Of a DNA stretch of 64,000 bases, positions 26,781 through 36,077 are shown one piece after another. The stretch's first letter is position 1. Each line of letters begins with the position of its first letter. Under the pieces are notes generated by a model. The model searched no databases, was not told where the DNA came from, and was given only the letters and a program-made list of their open reading frames with translations. The DNA is taken from NCBI RefSeq assembly GCF_010731875.1, contig NZ_AP022595.1, positions 930,001-994,000 of the forward strand, read 5' to 3'. Source of the stretch: Mycolicibacterium sarraceniae (GTDB lineage Bacteria > Actinomycetota > Actinomycetes > Mycobacteriales > Mycobacteriaceae). A program made the position numbers and the translations under genes.

Positions 26781-28349
26781 ATGGATCCGTCGCCGCCCCC
26801 GCACGCGGCCGTTGCGGGCAACCGCCATGGCCGCCATCGCGGACGGCCCGGAACCGGGCGGCGGGCGCTACGAATCATCGCCCGGTCGGCGATCGGACTC
26901 GCCTCGGTGGTGGTGGTGACGCTGACCGGCCTGGCCTATTCGCAGGCGCACGGGTTGCTCAGTGGCATCACGGTGTCGCAGGCGCTGGGCTCGGACGAGC
27001 CGCGCTCCAGCGGCGGCGCGATGAACATCCTGTTGATCGGGCTCGATTCCCGCAAAGATCAGGCCGGCAGCGAACTGCCGGACGAACTCCTGGAGAAGCT
27101 GCACGCCGGGGACTCTGACTCAGGCGGCTACAACACCAACACCTTGATCCTCGTGCACATCAGCGCCGACGATCAGGTCGTCGCGTTCTCGATCCCCCGT
27201 GACGACTATGTCGCGGTCAGCGGTATCAAGGGCTACAGCCACATCAAGATCAAGGAAGCCTACGGACTGACCAAGTTTCAAACCGAGCAGAAGCTGGTCG
27301 ACGAGGGCATCAGCGATCGCGCGGAACTCGAGCGCGCCGGGCGGGAGGCCGGGCGCAAGGCGACCATCCGCGCGGTCCGCAATCTGACCGGCCAGCCCAT
27401 CGACTATTTCGCCGAGGTCAATCTCGCCAGCTTTTACCACCTCGCCGACAGCCTCGGCGGTATCGATGTCTGCCTCAACCACGCGGTCCACGACGACTAC
27501 TCCGGGGCGAACTTTCCGGCCGGCCGCCAGACGCTGAACGCCGAACAGGCACTCGCGTTCGTGCGGCAACGGCATGGCCTGGAGAACGGCGACCTCGACC
27601 GCACCCACCGCCAACAGGCCTTCCTGCTGTCGGTCATGCATCAGCTGCAGGAGTCGGGCTCGTTCACCGACCTCGATAAGTTCAAGCGGTTGATGGGCGT
27701 CGCCCGCGAGGACATCGTGCTGTCGCAAGGCTGGGGCGAGGACCAGTTCCGCCGGATGGCCGCGCTGGCCGGCGGCAGTGTCGAGTTCCGGACGCTGCCG
27801 GTGGTGCGCTATGACACCATCAACGGCCAGGACGTCAATATCGTCGACCCGAGCAGGATCCGCGCCGAGATCGCCAGAGCAATCGGCGGCGACTCGGCAG
27901 CGGCAACCACCAGCGCTGTCCCGCAACCGATCCCACCACCCAACCCGCACACCGTGATCAGCATCGTCAACGCCAGCGATACCTCCGGCCTGGCGTCCCA
28001 GGCGGCCGCCCTGCTGGGCAAGCACGACTTCAGCATCGATGAGGTCCGTGACCGCGAGTCCGGTGAACCGATCGACACGGTGATCACCTACGGCCCCGGC
28101 GGGCAGACCGATGCGCAGTCGGTGGCCACCGTGCTCGGTGTGGAGAACGCTCCGCAGGCCACCAGCGCGCTGGCCGCCGATCACGTGCGGGTGGTGCTCG
28201 GCCAGGGATACGACGTCCCGCAGGAACCGCTGGCCCAGGATGTCGCCGCGACGTCGACGAGCAGCCGCAGCTGGTCCGAGATGACCATCACCCCCACCCC
28301 CGACCAAGGGGCCCCGATCGACGGTGGCAAGGTGCCCTGCGTCAACTAG
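26781..28349 (+). CDS. cpsA: LytR-CpsA-Psr family cell-wall ligase
   Basis: A 522-residue LCP protein. A histidine/arginine-rich cytoplasmic start is followed by a membrane helix at about 33-52 (ARSAIGLASVVVVTLTGLAY). The LCP domain has MNILLIGLDSR, IPRDDYV and an HHxR-like FVRQRHGLENGDLDRTHRQQ. A LytR_C domain covers about 390-480 (TVISIVNASDTSGLASQAA). These enzymes attach arabinogalactan to peptidoglycan. Position next to an SDR and otsA matches Rv3484 (CpsA). ATG 26781 is preferred; an in-frame upstream start at 26703 is possible. Confidence 0.9.
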   Translation: MDPSPPPHAAVAGNRHGRHRGRPGTGRRALRIIARSAIGLASVVVVTLTGLAYSQAHGLLSGITVSQALGSDEPRSSGGAMNILLIGLDSRKDQAGSELPDELLEKLHAGDSDSGGYNTNTLILVHISADDQVVAFSIPRDDYVAVSGIKGYSHIKIKEAYGLTKFQTEQKLVDEGISDRAELERAGREAGRKATIRAVRNLTGQPIDYFAEVNLASFYHLADSLGGIDVCLNHAVHDDYSGANFPAGRQTLNAEQALAFVRQRHGLENGDLDRTHRQQAFLLSVMHQLQESGSFTDLDKFKRLMGVAREDIVLSQGWGEDQFRRMAALAGGSVEFRTLPVVRYDTINGQDVNIVDPSRIRAEIARAIGGDSAAATTSAVPQPIPPPNPHTVISIVNASDTSGLASQAAALLGKHDFSIDEVRDRESGEPIDTVITYGPGGQTDAQSVATVLGVENAPQATSALAADHVRVVLGQGYDVPQEPLAQDVAATSTSSRSWSEMTITPTPDQGAPIDGGKVPCVN

Positions 28350-28409
28350 GGCCGGTGCCGCGTCAACTGACCCCGGCGCTTCACCGCCGGCGTCGTCACG
28401 CTGGACGTC

Positions 28410-28661
28410 TTGCGCGCAGGAGTCATCGGACTGGGCACTATGGGTGCGGGTATCGCCGCGAATCTGATCAAGGCCGGCCACGAGGTGACCGTCGACGACC
28501 GGTCCAGGCCCAAGGTGGACGCGCTGGCGGCCCAGCGCGCCCGGCCGGTGGCCAGCGTCGGCCTGTCGAAATGTTCGCCGAAGGCGGCGAGCAGCCGCGA
28601 TTGGTCGGCGATCAGCAGCCTCGCAGCGTGTTACGCCGGAGCCTCAGACCACTCCGCGTAG
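28410..28661 (+). pseudogene. Remnant of a 3-hydroxyisobutyrate dehydrogenase-like gene
   Basis: The first 45 or so codons encode GVIGLGTMGAGIAANLIKAG then HEVTVDDRSRPKVDAL, a textbook NAD-binding start of this dehydrogenase family. After VASVGLSK the similarity is lost. A full enzyme would be about 290 residues. The frame ends inside the convergent SDR gene. It is a 3'-truncated relic. Confidence 0.75.
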
Positions 28662-29474
28662 CGCATCGGCGCCGAACGCGGGCTCCAGCATCGCCGAGTA
28701 ATCCGGCCCCCGGCGCAGGTTTTGTCCACCGTCGACGCCGATGATCTGCCCGGTGATCCACTGGGCAGCATCGCTGAGCAGGAAGAGCGCCGTGTTGGCG
28801 ACGTCCTCGACCTCACCGGGGCGGGGCAGCGGCGTGCACTGCGCGTAGTCGCCGCGCAGCTCGGGCGAATCGAGCACCAGTTGCACGAGCTCGGTGCGGA
28901 TCAACCCGGGCCGGATGCCGTTGACCCGCACCCAGGACGCGCCGAGCTCGTCGGCGGCGAGCTTGATGAGGTGGTCCAGACCCGATTTGGTGACGCCGTA
29001 CGGCCCGAACCAGCGGTGGGTGTTGCTGGACGCAATCGACGAGATCCCGACGAAGGAGCCGCCGCCACCGCGCACCATCTCGCGGGCTGAGTGCTTCAGC
29101 ACGTACATCGAGCCGTTGATGTTGAGGTCGACGGTGGCGCGCCACGCCTCGGAGTCCATCTGGGTGATCGGGCCGATGGTCTGGGAACCGCCCGCGCAGT
29201 GCACGACACCGTTGAGGCGGCCGTTCCACGCTGTGGTCTCGTCGACGACCGCGGCGATCTGGTCCTCGTTGGTGACGTCGGCGGGTGAATACTTCACGTC
29301 GCCGTTCGGTGCGACGGCCTTGATTTCGTCCACGGTAGTGGCCAGCCGATCGGCGTTGCGGCCGACGATCATGACAGTGGCACCGGCCTTGGCCAGCCCC
29401 TCCGCCACACCCTTGCCGATACCGCTGCCACCACCGGTGACCAGGTATGTCCGATCCTCGAACGAGAGCTGCAC
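28644..29474 (-). CDS. Short-chain dehydrogenase/reductase (Rv3485c position)
   Basis: A 276-residue SDR. TGGGSGIGKGVA is the cofactor loop, VGRNADR suggests NADP(H), and the active site is GISSIAS then YGVTKSG. GTG 29474 has GAGGAG 6 bases upstream. The position between cpsA and otsA matches Rv3485c. A full KstR-type operator sits 20 bases upstream of the start, suggesting this SDR belongs to the steroid regulon in this organism. The substrate is unknown. Confidence 0.85.
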   Translation of the reverse strand: MQLSFEDRTYLVTGGGSGIGKGVAEGLAKAGATVMIVGRNADRLATTVDEIKAVAPNGDVKYSPADVTNEDQIAAVVDETTAWNGRLNGVVHCAGGSQTIGPITQMDSEAWRATVDLNINGSMYVLKHSAREMVRGGGGSFVGISSIASSNTHRWFGPYGVTKSGLDHLIKLAADELGASWVRVNGIRPGLIRTELVQLVLDSPELRGDYAQCTPLPRPGEVEDVANTALFLLSDAAQWITGQIIGVDGGQNLRRGPDYSAMLEPAFGADALRGVV

Positions 29475-29493
29475 GCCGCACTCCTCACACAAC

Positions 29494-29507
29494 TGGAACA
29501 GGTTCTA
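29494..29507. promoter_or_regulatory. KstR-type operator upstream of the SDR gene
   Basis: TGGAACAGGTTCTA fits TNNAACNNGTTNNA at all fixed positions. It is 20 bases upstream of the GTG start at 29474, a suitable distance for repression. The next gene in the other direction is over 400 bases away. Confidence 0.7.
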
Positions 29508-29800
29508 CGTATCGAACCACGGCGCCATGTCGTCGCATAGCGCTCATCCCACTCCTGCGTCACGGGCGGTGCCGGCCGGAATCCACGATCGGCACCAGCG
29601 AATATCTGGCGGCGGATTTCGCGGCTTTTTTCGCCGCCCGTGAACGCGCCTGTGCTCGGTCGATATGTGCCCACCCAAACGAGCCCGCTCGGCCATTCCC
29701 ATGCGGTATGAGTGCCATCACCAATCCGGCGCTGAAGTTACTCCCAGGACGCGAAAGGCGCCATACACTGCCCTCACACGGCCGCTCAGCAAAACTAAAA

Positions 29801-29893
29801 GAAGGCGCAAACACCAGTCAGTGCATAGGATTGCATCAAGAGCAGCAGGCTCCCGCAGTGCAACCCCGCTCCACTGTCTCGTCCAGTCCGTAG
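29801..29893 (+). pseudogene. 3' remnant of a small secreted (Ibp1-like) gene
   Basis: The last 30 codons encode GANTSQCIGLHQEQQAPAVQ followed by PRSTVSSSP and a stop. This matches the C-terminus of the intact protein at 29946-30329 (GANTGQCIGLQENQAPAV...SSSP). No signal peptide or start lies upstream in frame. The rest of 29508-29945 holds no recognisable gene. It is a broken third copy of the tandem family. Confidence 0.75.
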
Positions 29894-29945
29894 AAACGGA
29901 GGGCCGGCTTCGGAACTCCGTCGACTTCTTTAGGAAGTGTGAAGT

Positions 29946-30329
29946 ATGGCGATTACCTCCTCAGTCGGCCGCCGAGTCCTTCTCGCCGGTGGATTCAGCA
30001 TTGCAATCGCGGCCGCGCCCGCTGTTGCCTTCTTCGCATCGCCTGCAGGCGCGCCGGCGGGCCCCGCCATTGCCTGTCCGGCCGGCGAGTCCGAGGATCT
30101 CTACACCGACCAGTGCACGCCGGAAATGGTGCCGAACCAGCCGGGCGGCAACTACCCGACACCGTCGAACGGCGGCAACACATCGTTCTCGATGCCGGGT
30201 GACTCCAACAGCCTGCCCGAGGTCCAGGGCATCCCCTGCACGGGTGCCAACACTGGCCAATGCATCGGTCTGCAGGAGAATCAGGCGCCCGCAGTCACTC
30301 CGCATTCGAGCATTTCGTCCAGCCCGTAG
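29946..30329 (+). CDS. Small secreted Cys-containing protein, Ibp1-like, copy 1
   Basis: A 127-residue exported protein. A signal peptide covers about 1-38 (VLLAGGFSIAIAAAPAVAFF). The mature part has four cysteines in the pattern C-x12-C...C-x7-C, a Gly/Ser/Pro-rich middle and the end SSISSSP. It resembles proteins annotated in mycobacteria as intersectin-EH binding protein Ibp1; that name is from memory and the function is unproven. A paralogue follows 26 bases downstream and a broken one lies upstream. Confidence 0.75.
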   Translation: MAITSSVGRRVLLAGGFSIAIAAAPAVAFFASPAGAPAGPAIACPAGESEDLYTDQCTPEMVPNQPGGNYPTPSNGGNTSFSMPGDSNSLPEVQGIPCTGANTGQCIGLQENQAPAVTPHSSISSSP

Positions 30330-30355
30330 TAATTCTCGAGGAATCAGGGAGAGCA

Positions 30356-30790
30356 ATGATGCTGGTCCATCCCACCTGGGTGGTAAAGCTGCTGACCGCG
30401 AGCGTGTTTGCGCTCGCGGTCAGCGTGGCTCCAATGGCGCATGCCGAAGGCGGAGTACCCGATCCGGGCCCGGGGCCCGGCCCAGTGGCGTCGCAACCGG
30501 GTGGAACGGCAGGCTGCCAGTCGGGCGAGTCACTGGATCCGTCCACCGGTGACTGCACGCCGACCATGACCGCGGTGGCGACCACCAACGGTGACCAGGC
30601 GTTCGACGACCTGCAGCCGCGCACCACGCAGGACATCACCTCCACGTCCGACACCGGGGTCGGGGCTGACCTCGTGCCAAATATCAACGGCACGCCCTGC
30701 ACCGGCTATTGGGAGTCAGTGGCCTGCTACGAGACAAGCCAGGACAACGTCGCAGTGCAGCCCAAGTCGACGATCTCGTCGAGCCCGTAA
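30356..30790 (+). CDS. Small secreted Cys-containing protein, Ibp1-like, copy 2
   Basis: A 144-residue exported protein with signal peptide VVKLLTASVFALAVSVAPMA ending at AHA. The mature part has C-x12-C (sharing GES and CTP with copy 1) and C-x8-C, and ends TISSSP. GGGAG precedes the start; ATG 30356 and 30359 are both possible. It is divergent in sequence from copy 1 but has the same architecture, so it is an old duplicate. Function is unknown; a cell-surface or host-facing role is plausible. Confidence 0.75.
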   Translation: MMLVHPTWVVKLLTASVFALAVSVAPMAHAEGGVPDPGPGPGPVASQPGGTAGCQSGESLDPSTGDCTPTMTAVATTNGDQAFDDLQPRTTQDITSTSDTGVGADLVPNINGTPCTGYWESVACYETSQDNVAVQPKSTISSSP

Positions 30791-30821
30791 CCCCCGATTG
30801 CCCCTTCGTTAAGGTTGTGAG

Positions 30822-30986
30822 ATGCCTGCAAAAACTGACCCCCCGGATATCGACGACGTGGAACCCCTGGCCGACAGCACCGCGCGCCAGGCCCGGCGCG
30901 TAGTCGCGGCCTATGCCATCGACGCCGACGAGTGTCGGGTCCTCCTCTCGATGCTCGGTATTGGACCATCAAAGCTCGAGGCGTAG
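30822..30986 (+). CDS. Small conserved protein (Rv3489-like)
   Basis: A 54-residue protein read from ATG 30822 to TAG 30986: MPAKTDPPDIDD at the start, then ARQARRVVAAYAIDADECRV and a C-terminal LLSMLGI. Size and position directly before otsA match Rv3489 (54 residues). It ends 3 bases before the otsA start, so it is probably co-transcribed. The acidic and helical composition gives no function. Confidence 0.7.
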   Translation: MPAKTDPPDIDDVEPLADSTARQARRVVAAYAIDADECRVLLSMLGIGPSKLEA

Positions 30987-30989
30987 CCC

Positions 30990-32447
<1,458 letters not shown>

Positions 32448-32450
32448 CGG

Positions 32451-33374
32451 TCAGTCACCCATCAGACCCAGGACACCGAACGTGCGCTCGGGGTCGCGGT
32501 CAGCAAAGTAAGCCCCCATGGCGGCACCCAGCGTCGACGGATCCCACGCGGCACCGTCGGCATCGAATCGGTGTTCTGCCGTGGGCGCAGCCACCAGGGT
32601 GACCGACGGTCCGTAGACGACGAAGACCTGACCGTTGACCGCCTCCGATGCCGGCGCGGCCAGGAAGCGCACCAACGTCACCACATGTTCGGGCGACAGC
32701 GGGTCGATCTCGCCTTCGGCCAGCTCGGGCGCGTCACCGAACACGTCGGCAGTCATCGCGGTCCGCGCCCGCGGGGCGATCGCGTTAGCCCGCACGCCGT
32801 AGCGCCCAAGCGCCCGCGACGCCGTAAGCGTCAGCGCCGTGATGCCGGCCTTGGCCGCACCGTAGTTGGCCTGGCCAATCGGCCCGGACAACCCGGCTTC
32901 CGATGTGGTGTTGATGATGCGGCCGTAGACCGAGCCGTCCCCACCCGTCCCGGCGGACTTCGCCTGTGCACGCCAGTACGTCGCGGCATTACGGGTGAGC
33001 AGGAAGTGCCCGCGCAGATGCACCGCGATGACCGCGTCCCAGTCCTCATCGGTCATGTTGAACAACATGCGGTCGCGGGTGATGCCGGCGTTGTTGACGA
33101 CGATGCTCAGCCCGCCGAGCCCGTCGGCCGTGGCCACCAGCTCATCGGCCGTCGAGCGCGCGCTGATGTCACCGGCAACCGCCACCCCCTTGGAGCCCGC
33201 GGCGCTGATCTCATCGAGAACATCGGATTCATCCAGTGCCTTGGCCATATCGTTGACGACGACCGTGGCACCGGATTTTGCCAGCCCGATGGCCTCGGCA
33301 CGGCCGAGACCCGAGGCTGCGCCGGTCACCACGGCCACCCGTCCGGACAGATCTGACACGTCTTGTGCAGTCAA
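32451..33374 (-). CDS. hsd4A: Steroid/acyl-CoA short-chain dehydrogenase
   Basis: A 307-residue SDR. VTGAASGLGRAEAI is the cofactor loop, VNDMAK follows beta-2, and the active site is NTTSEAGLSG then ANYGAAKAGI. A C-terminal extension of about 50 residues is present. Context and sequence match Rv3502c (Hsd4A), a 17-beta-hydroxysteroid and beta-hydroxyacyl-CoA dehydrogenase of cholesterol side-chain degradation. The TTG start at 33374 has GAGGT upstream; GTG 33359 is an alternative. It follows the ferredoxin gene by 13 bases in one operon controlled by the KstR site at 33685. Confidence 0.85.
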   Translation of the reverse strand: MTAQDVSDLSGRVAVVTGAASGLGRAEAIGLAKSGATVVVNDMAKALDESDVLDEISAAGSKGVAVAGDISARSTADELVATADGLGGLSIVVNNAGITRDRMLFNMTDEDWDAVIAVHLRGHFLLTRNAATYWRAQAKSAGTGGDGSVYGRIINTTSEAGLSGPIGQANYGAAKAGITALTLTASRALGRYGVRANAIAPRARTAMTADVFGDAPELAEGEIDPLSPEHVVTLVRFLAAPASEAVNGQVFVVYGPSVTLVAAPTAEHRFDADGAAWDPSTLGAAMGAYFADRDPERTFGVLGLMGD

Positions 33375-33387
33375 CTTACGAATACCT

Positions 33388-33579
33388 CTAGTCTTTGCGG
33401 GTCAGGGCGGCGCGGGGGCACTCGGCGATGGATTGCTCGGCTACGTCTTCCTCGTCGCCAGGGATCGGATCCTTGGTGACGACCACGTAGTCCTCATCGT
33501 CGAGTTCGAACAGGTCCGGGGCAATTCCCACACAGACAGCGTTACCTTCACAGCGATCACGGTCGACTTCCACGCGCAT
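33388..33579 (-). CDS. fdxD: Ferredoxin
   Basis: A 63-residue ferredoxin with CEGNAVC and ECPRAAL, giving C-x5-C...C-P for a 3Fe-4S cluster. It matches Rv3503c (FdxD) by position and sequence. It is the first gene of the minus-strand operon at the KstR-controlled divergent promoter with fadE26, and probably serves a steroid P450 such as CYP142 or CYP125. Confidence 0.9.
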   Translation of the reverse strand: MRVEVDRDRCEGNAVCVGIAPDLFELDDEDYVVVTKDPIPGDEEDVAEQSIAECPRAALTRKD

Positions 33580-33684
33580 GACAACCTCCTTGCCGGACTA
33601 ACCCCGCGGGCGGGGGCCTGTGCAGCACCACGATACGACCAGATCATTCGAAACCTGGCGTGAACCGGCGCTAGACCACAAGAC

Positions 33685-33698
33685 TAGAACGTGTTACA
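33685..33698. promoter_or_regulatory. KstR operator between fdxD and fadE26
   Basis: TAGAACGTGTTACA fits TNNAACNNGTTNNA exactly. It lies 106 bases from the fdxD start and 56 bases from the fadE26 start, so it can control both divergent operons. The same 14 bases occur between fadD19 and echA19. Confidence 0.88.
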
Positions 33699-33753
33699 AC
33701 CAGGAGTGTCGGCGGGTGCCGGCAGCCAGCAACTCCAGCGAAGGATTGAGTCG

Positions 33754-34938
33754 ATGCGGATCAGTTACACGCCCGAACAAGAGGAGCTGCGCCGCGAGCT
33801 CCGGACCTACTTCGGGAAGCTGATGACCCCGGAGCGCCAGGAAGCGCTGATGTCGACCACCGGTGGCGAGATCGGCACCGGCAACGTCTACCGCGAGACC
33901 GTTTCCCAGATGGGCAAAGACGGCTGGCTCACGCTGAACTGGCCGACCGAGTACGGCGGCCAGAACCGCACCCCGATGGACTCCCTGATCTTCACCGACG
34001 AGGCCGCCGTCGCCGGCGCCCCGGTGCCCTTCCTGACCATCAACAGCGTCGCGCCGACGATCATGGCGTTCGGCACCGACGAGCAGAAGTCGTTCTATTT
34101 GCCCAAGATCGCCGCCGGTGATCTGCACTTCGCGATCGGCTACTCCGAGCCGGGTGCCGGCACCGACCTCGCGGCCCTACGCACCACCGCGGTCCGCGAC
34201 GGCGACGACTACGTGGTCAACGGCCAGAAGATGTGGACCAGCCTGATCCAGTACGCCGACTATGTCTGGTTGGCGGTACGCACCAACCCCGAAGCCAAGA
34301 AGCACCGCGGCATCTCCGTGCTGATCGTGCCGACCAGCTCGGAGGGCTTCTCGTGGACTCCGGTGCACACGATGGCCGGCGTCGGCACCAGCGCCACCTA
34401 CTACCAGGACGTGCGGGTCCCGGCGTCCAGCCGGGTCGGCGAGGAGAACGCCGGCTGGAAGCTGGTCACCAACCAGCTCAACCACGAGCGGGTCGCCCTG
34501 GTGTCGGCCCAGCCGATCTTCCTGGCGCTCAACCAGGTTCGCGAGTGGGCGCAAAACACCAAGGATGTGCACGGCAATCGCCTGATCGACTCCGAGTGGG
34601 TGCAGCTCAATCTGGCCCGCGTGCTGGCCAAGGCCGAGTACCTCAAGCTGATCAACTGGGAGCTGGCCTCGGCCAAGAGCGGAACGCTCAACCCGGCCGA
34701 CGCGTCAGCGGCCAAGGTCTTCGGCACCGAGCTGGCCACCGAGGCCTACCGGCTGCTGATGGAGATCCTCGGGCCGTCAGCCACGCTGCGCCAGGATTCC
34801 CACGGAGCGCTACTGCGCGGCCGTGTCGAGCGGATGCACCGCTCGGCCCTCATCCTCACCTTCGGTGGCGGCACCAACGAGATCCAGCGCGACATCATCG
34901 GCATGGTCGCGCTGGGCCTGCCCCGAGTCAACCGCTAA
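33754..34938 (+). CDS. fadE26: Acyl-CoA dehydrogenase FadE26 (ChsE4)
   Basis: A 394-residue acyl-CoA dehydrogenase, near-identical in layout to Rv3504. Motifs include IGYSEPGAGTDLA and VNGQKMWTSLIQYADYVW for flavin binding, and a C-terminal GGGTNEIQRDIIG. FadE26 and FadE27 form the alpha2-beta2 ChsE4-ChsE5 dehydrogenase that introduces a double bond in the C26-CoA steroid side chain. ATG 33754 with AAGGA upstream matches the known N-terminus MRISYTPEQEEL. The partner fadE27 starts 33 bases later. Confidence 0.95.
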   Translation: MRISYTPEQEELRRELRTYFGKLMTPERQEALMSTTGGEIGTGNVYRETVSQMGKDGWLTLNWPTEYGGQNRTPMDSLIFTDEAAVAGAPVPFLTINSVAPTIMAFGTDEQKSFYLPKIAAGDLHFAIGYSEPGAGTDLAALRTTAVRDGDDYVVNGQKMWTSLIQYADYVWLAVRTNPEAKKHRGISVLIVPTSSEGFSWTPVHTMAGVGTSATYYQDVRVPASSRVGEENAGWKLVTNQLNHERVALVSAQPIFLALNQVREWAQNTKDVHGNRLIDSEWVQLNLARVLAKAEYLKLINWELASAKSGTLNPADASAAKVFGTELATEAYRLLMEILGPSATLRQDSHGALLRGRVERMHRSALILTFGGGTNEIQRDIIGMVALGLPRVNR

Positions 34939-34971
34939 GACTCCCCGAGACCTCGAAGACATAGGACTGAC

Positions 34972-36069
34972 ATGGATTTCACCAAAACAGAAGCCGCGCA
35001 GGATCTCTCGGGGCTGGTCGGCACAATCGTCGATGCGGTGTGCACACCGCAACACCAGCGTGAGCTCGACGGCCTCGACCAGCGCTTCGATACCGAGCTG
35101 TGGCGCAAACTCATCGACGCCGACATTCTGTCGACGGCCGCGCCAGAGTCCATCGGCGGCGGCGGGTATGGCGTCCTGGAACAGACCGCGATCCTGACCG
35201 CGCTGGGCCGCCAATTGGGTGCGGTGCCGTACCTGCAGTCGGTGATCCTGGGTGCCGGCGCGCTGGCCCGGTTCGGTGCGCCCGAACTGCGCGACCAGTG
35301 GGCGGCACCGGCCGTGTCGGGCGAGAAGATCTTGACCGTCGCGCTCGACGGGGAGTTCGGCCAGGGCCCGGTGCAGGCGACCGCATCCGGTGACAGATTC
35401 AAGCTGACCGGTGCCCGCACCCAGGTCGAGTTCGGCCCGGTTGCCGATGCGTTCCTGGTCCCGGCCGAAACCGATTCCGGCACCAAGGTTTTCCTGGTGG
35501 CAGCCGCCGATGCCGGGGTGTCGGTCACCGCACTGCTGACCACCGGCAAGAACAGTGCCGCTGAGCTCGACCTGGCCGGCGTCGAGGTCGGGGCCGACCG
35601 CATCGTCGGCGACGCCGACGCGCTGGCCTGGCTGACTACTCAGAAGACGCTGGGGCACGCCGCGTTCCAGCTCGGTGTGCTCGAACGCGCGCTAGAGCTG
35701 ACGGCCGAATATGCCCGCACCCGTGAGCAGTTCGACCGGCCGATTGGCAGCTTCCAGGCAGTGTCGGCTCGGCTCGCGGACGACTACATCGATATCAAGG
35801 GCTTGGGGCTGGCGCTCGTGCAGGCGTCGTGGCGGCTGTCCGAGGATCTGCCCGCCGATGTCGAGGTGGCCACCGCAGCGTTCTGGGCTGCCGAGGCCGG
35901 CCATCGCGTCGCCCACACCACCGTGCACGTGCACGGCGGTGTCGGCATCGATACCGACCACCAGGTGCACCGCTACTTCATCATCGCCAAGCAGCTCGAG
36001 TTCGCTCTCGGCGGCGCCACCGCCCAGCTGCTGCGGATCGGCCGCGAGCTGGCCGATACACCGGCTTGA
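34972..36069 (+). CDS. fadE27: Acyl-CoA dehydrogenase FadE27 (ChsE5)
   Basis: A 365-residue acyl-CoA dehydrogenase subunit. The N-terminal half lacks the flavin-binding signatures of FadE26. The C-terminal helices YARTREQFDRPIGSFQAVS and HVHGGVGIDTDHQVHRYF are typical of the family. It pairs with FadE26 to form one active heterotetramer in cholesterol side-chain oxidation. Position matches Rv3505. It is followed 8 bases later by fadD17. Confidence 0.93.
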   Translation: MDFTKTEAAQDLSGLVGTIVDAVCTPQHQRELDGLDQRFDTELWRKLIDADILSTAAPESIGGGGYGVLEQTAILTALGRQLGAVPYLQSVILGAGALARFGAPELRDQWAAPAVSGEKILTVALDGEFGQGPVQATASGDRFKLTGARTQVEFGPVADAFLVPAETDSGTKVFLVAAADAGVSVTALLTTGKNSAAELDLAGVEVGADRIVGDADALAWLTTQKTLGHAAFQLGVLERALELTAEYARTREQFDRPIGSFQAVSARLADDYIDIKGLGLALVQASWRLSEDLPADVEVATAAFWAAEAGHRVAHTTVHVHGGVGIDTDHQVHRYFIIAKQLEFALGGATAQLLRIGRELADTPA

Positions 36070-36077
36070 CCGGACCT

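Noticed and set aside
29560..29814. Minus-strand 84-residue frame
   Set aside because: It lacks a ribosome site and any domain, and it overlaps the relic of the secreted family on the plus strand.
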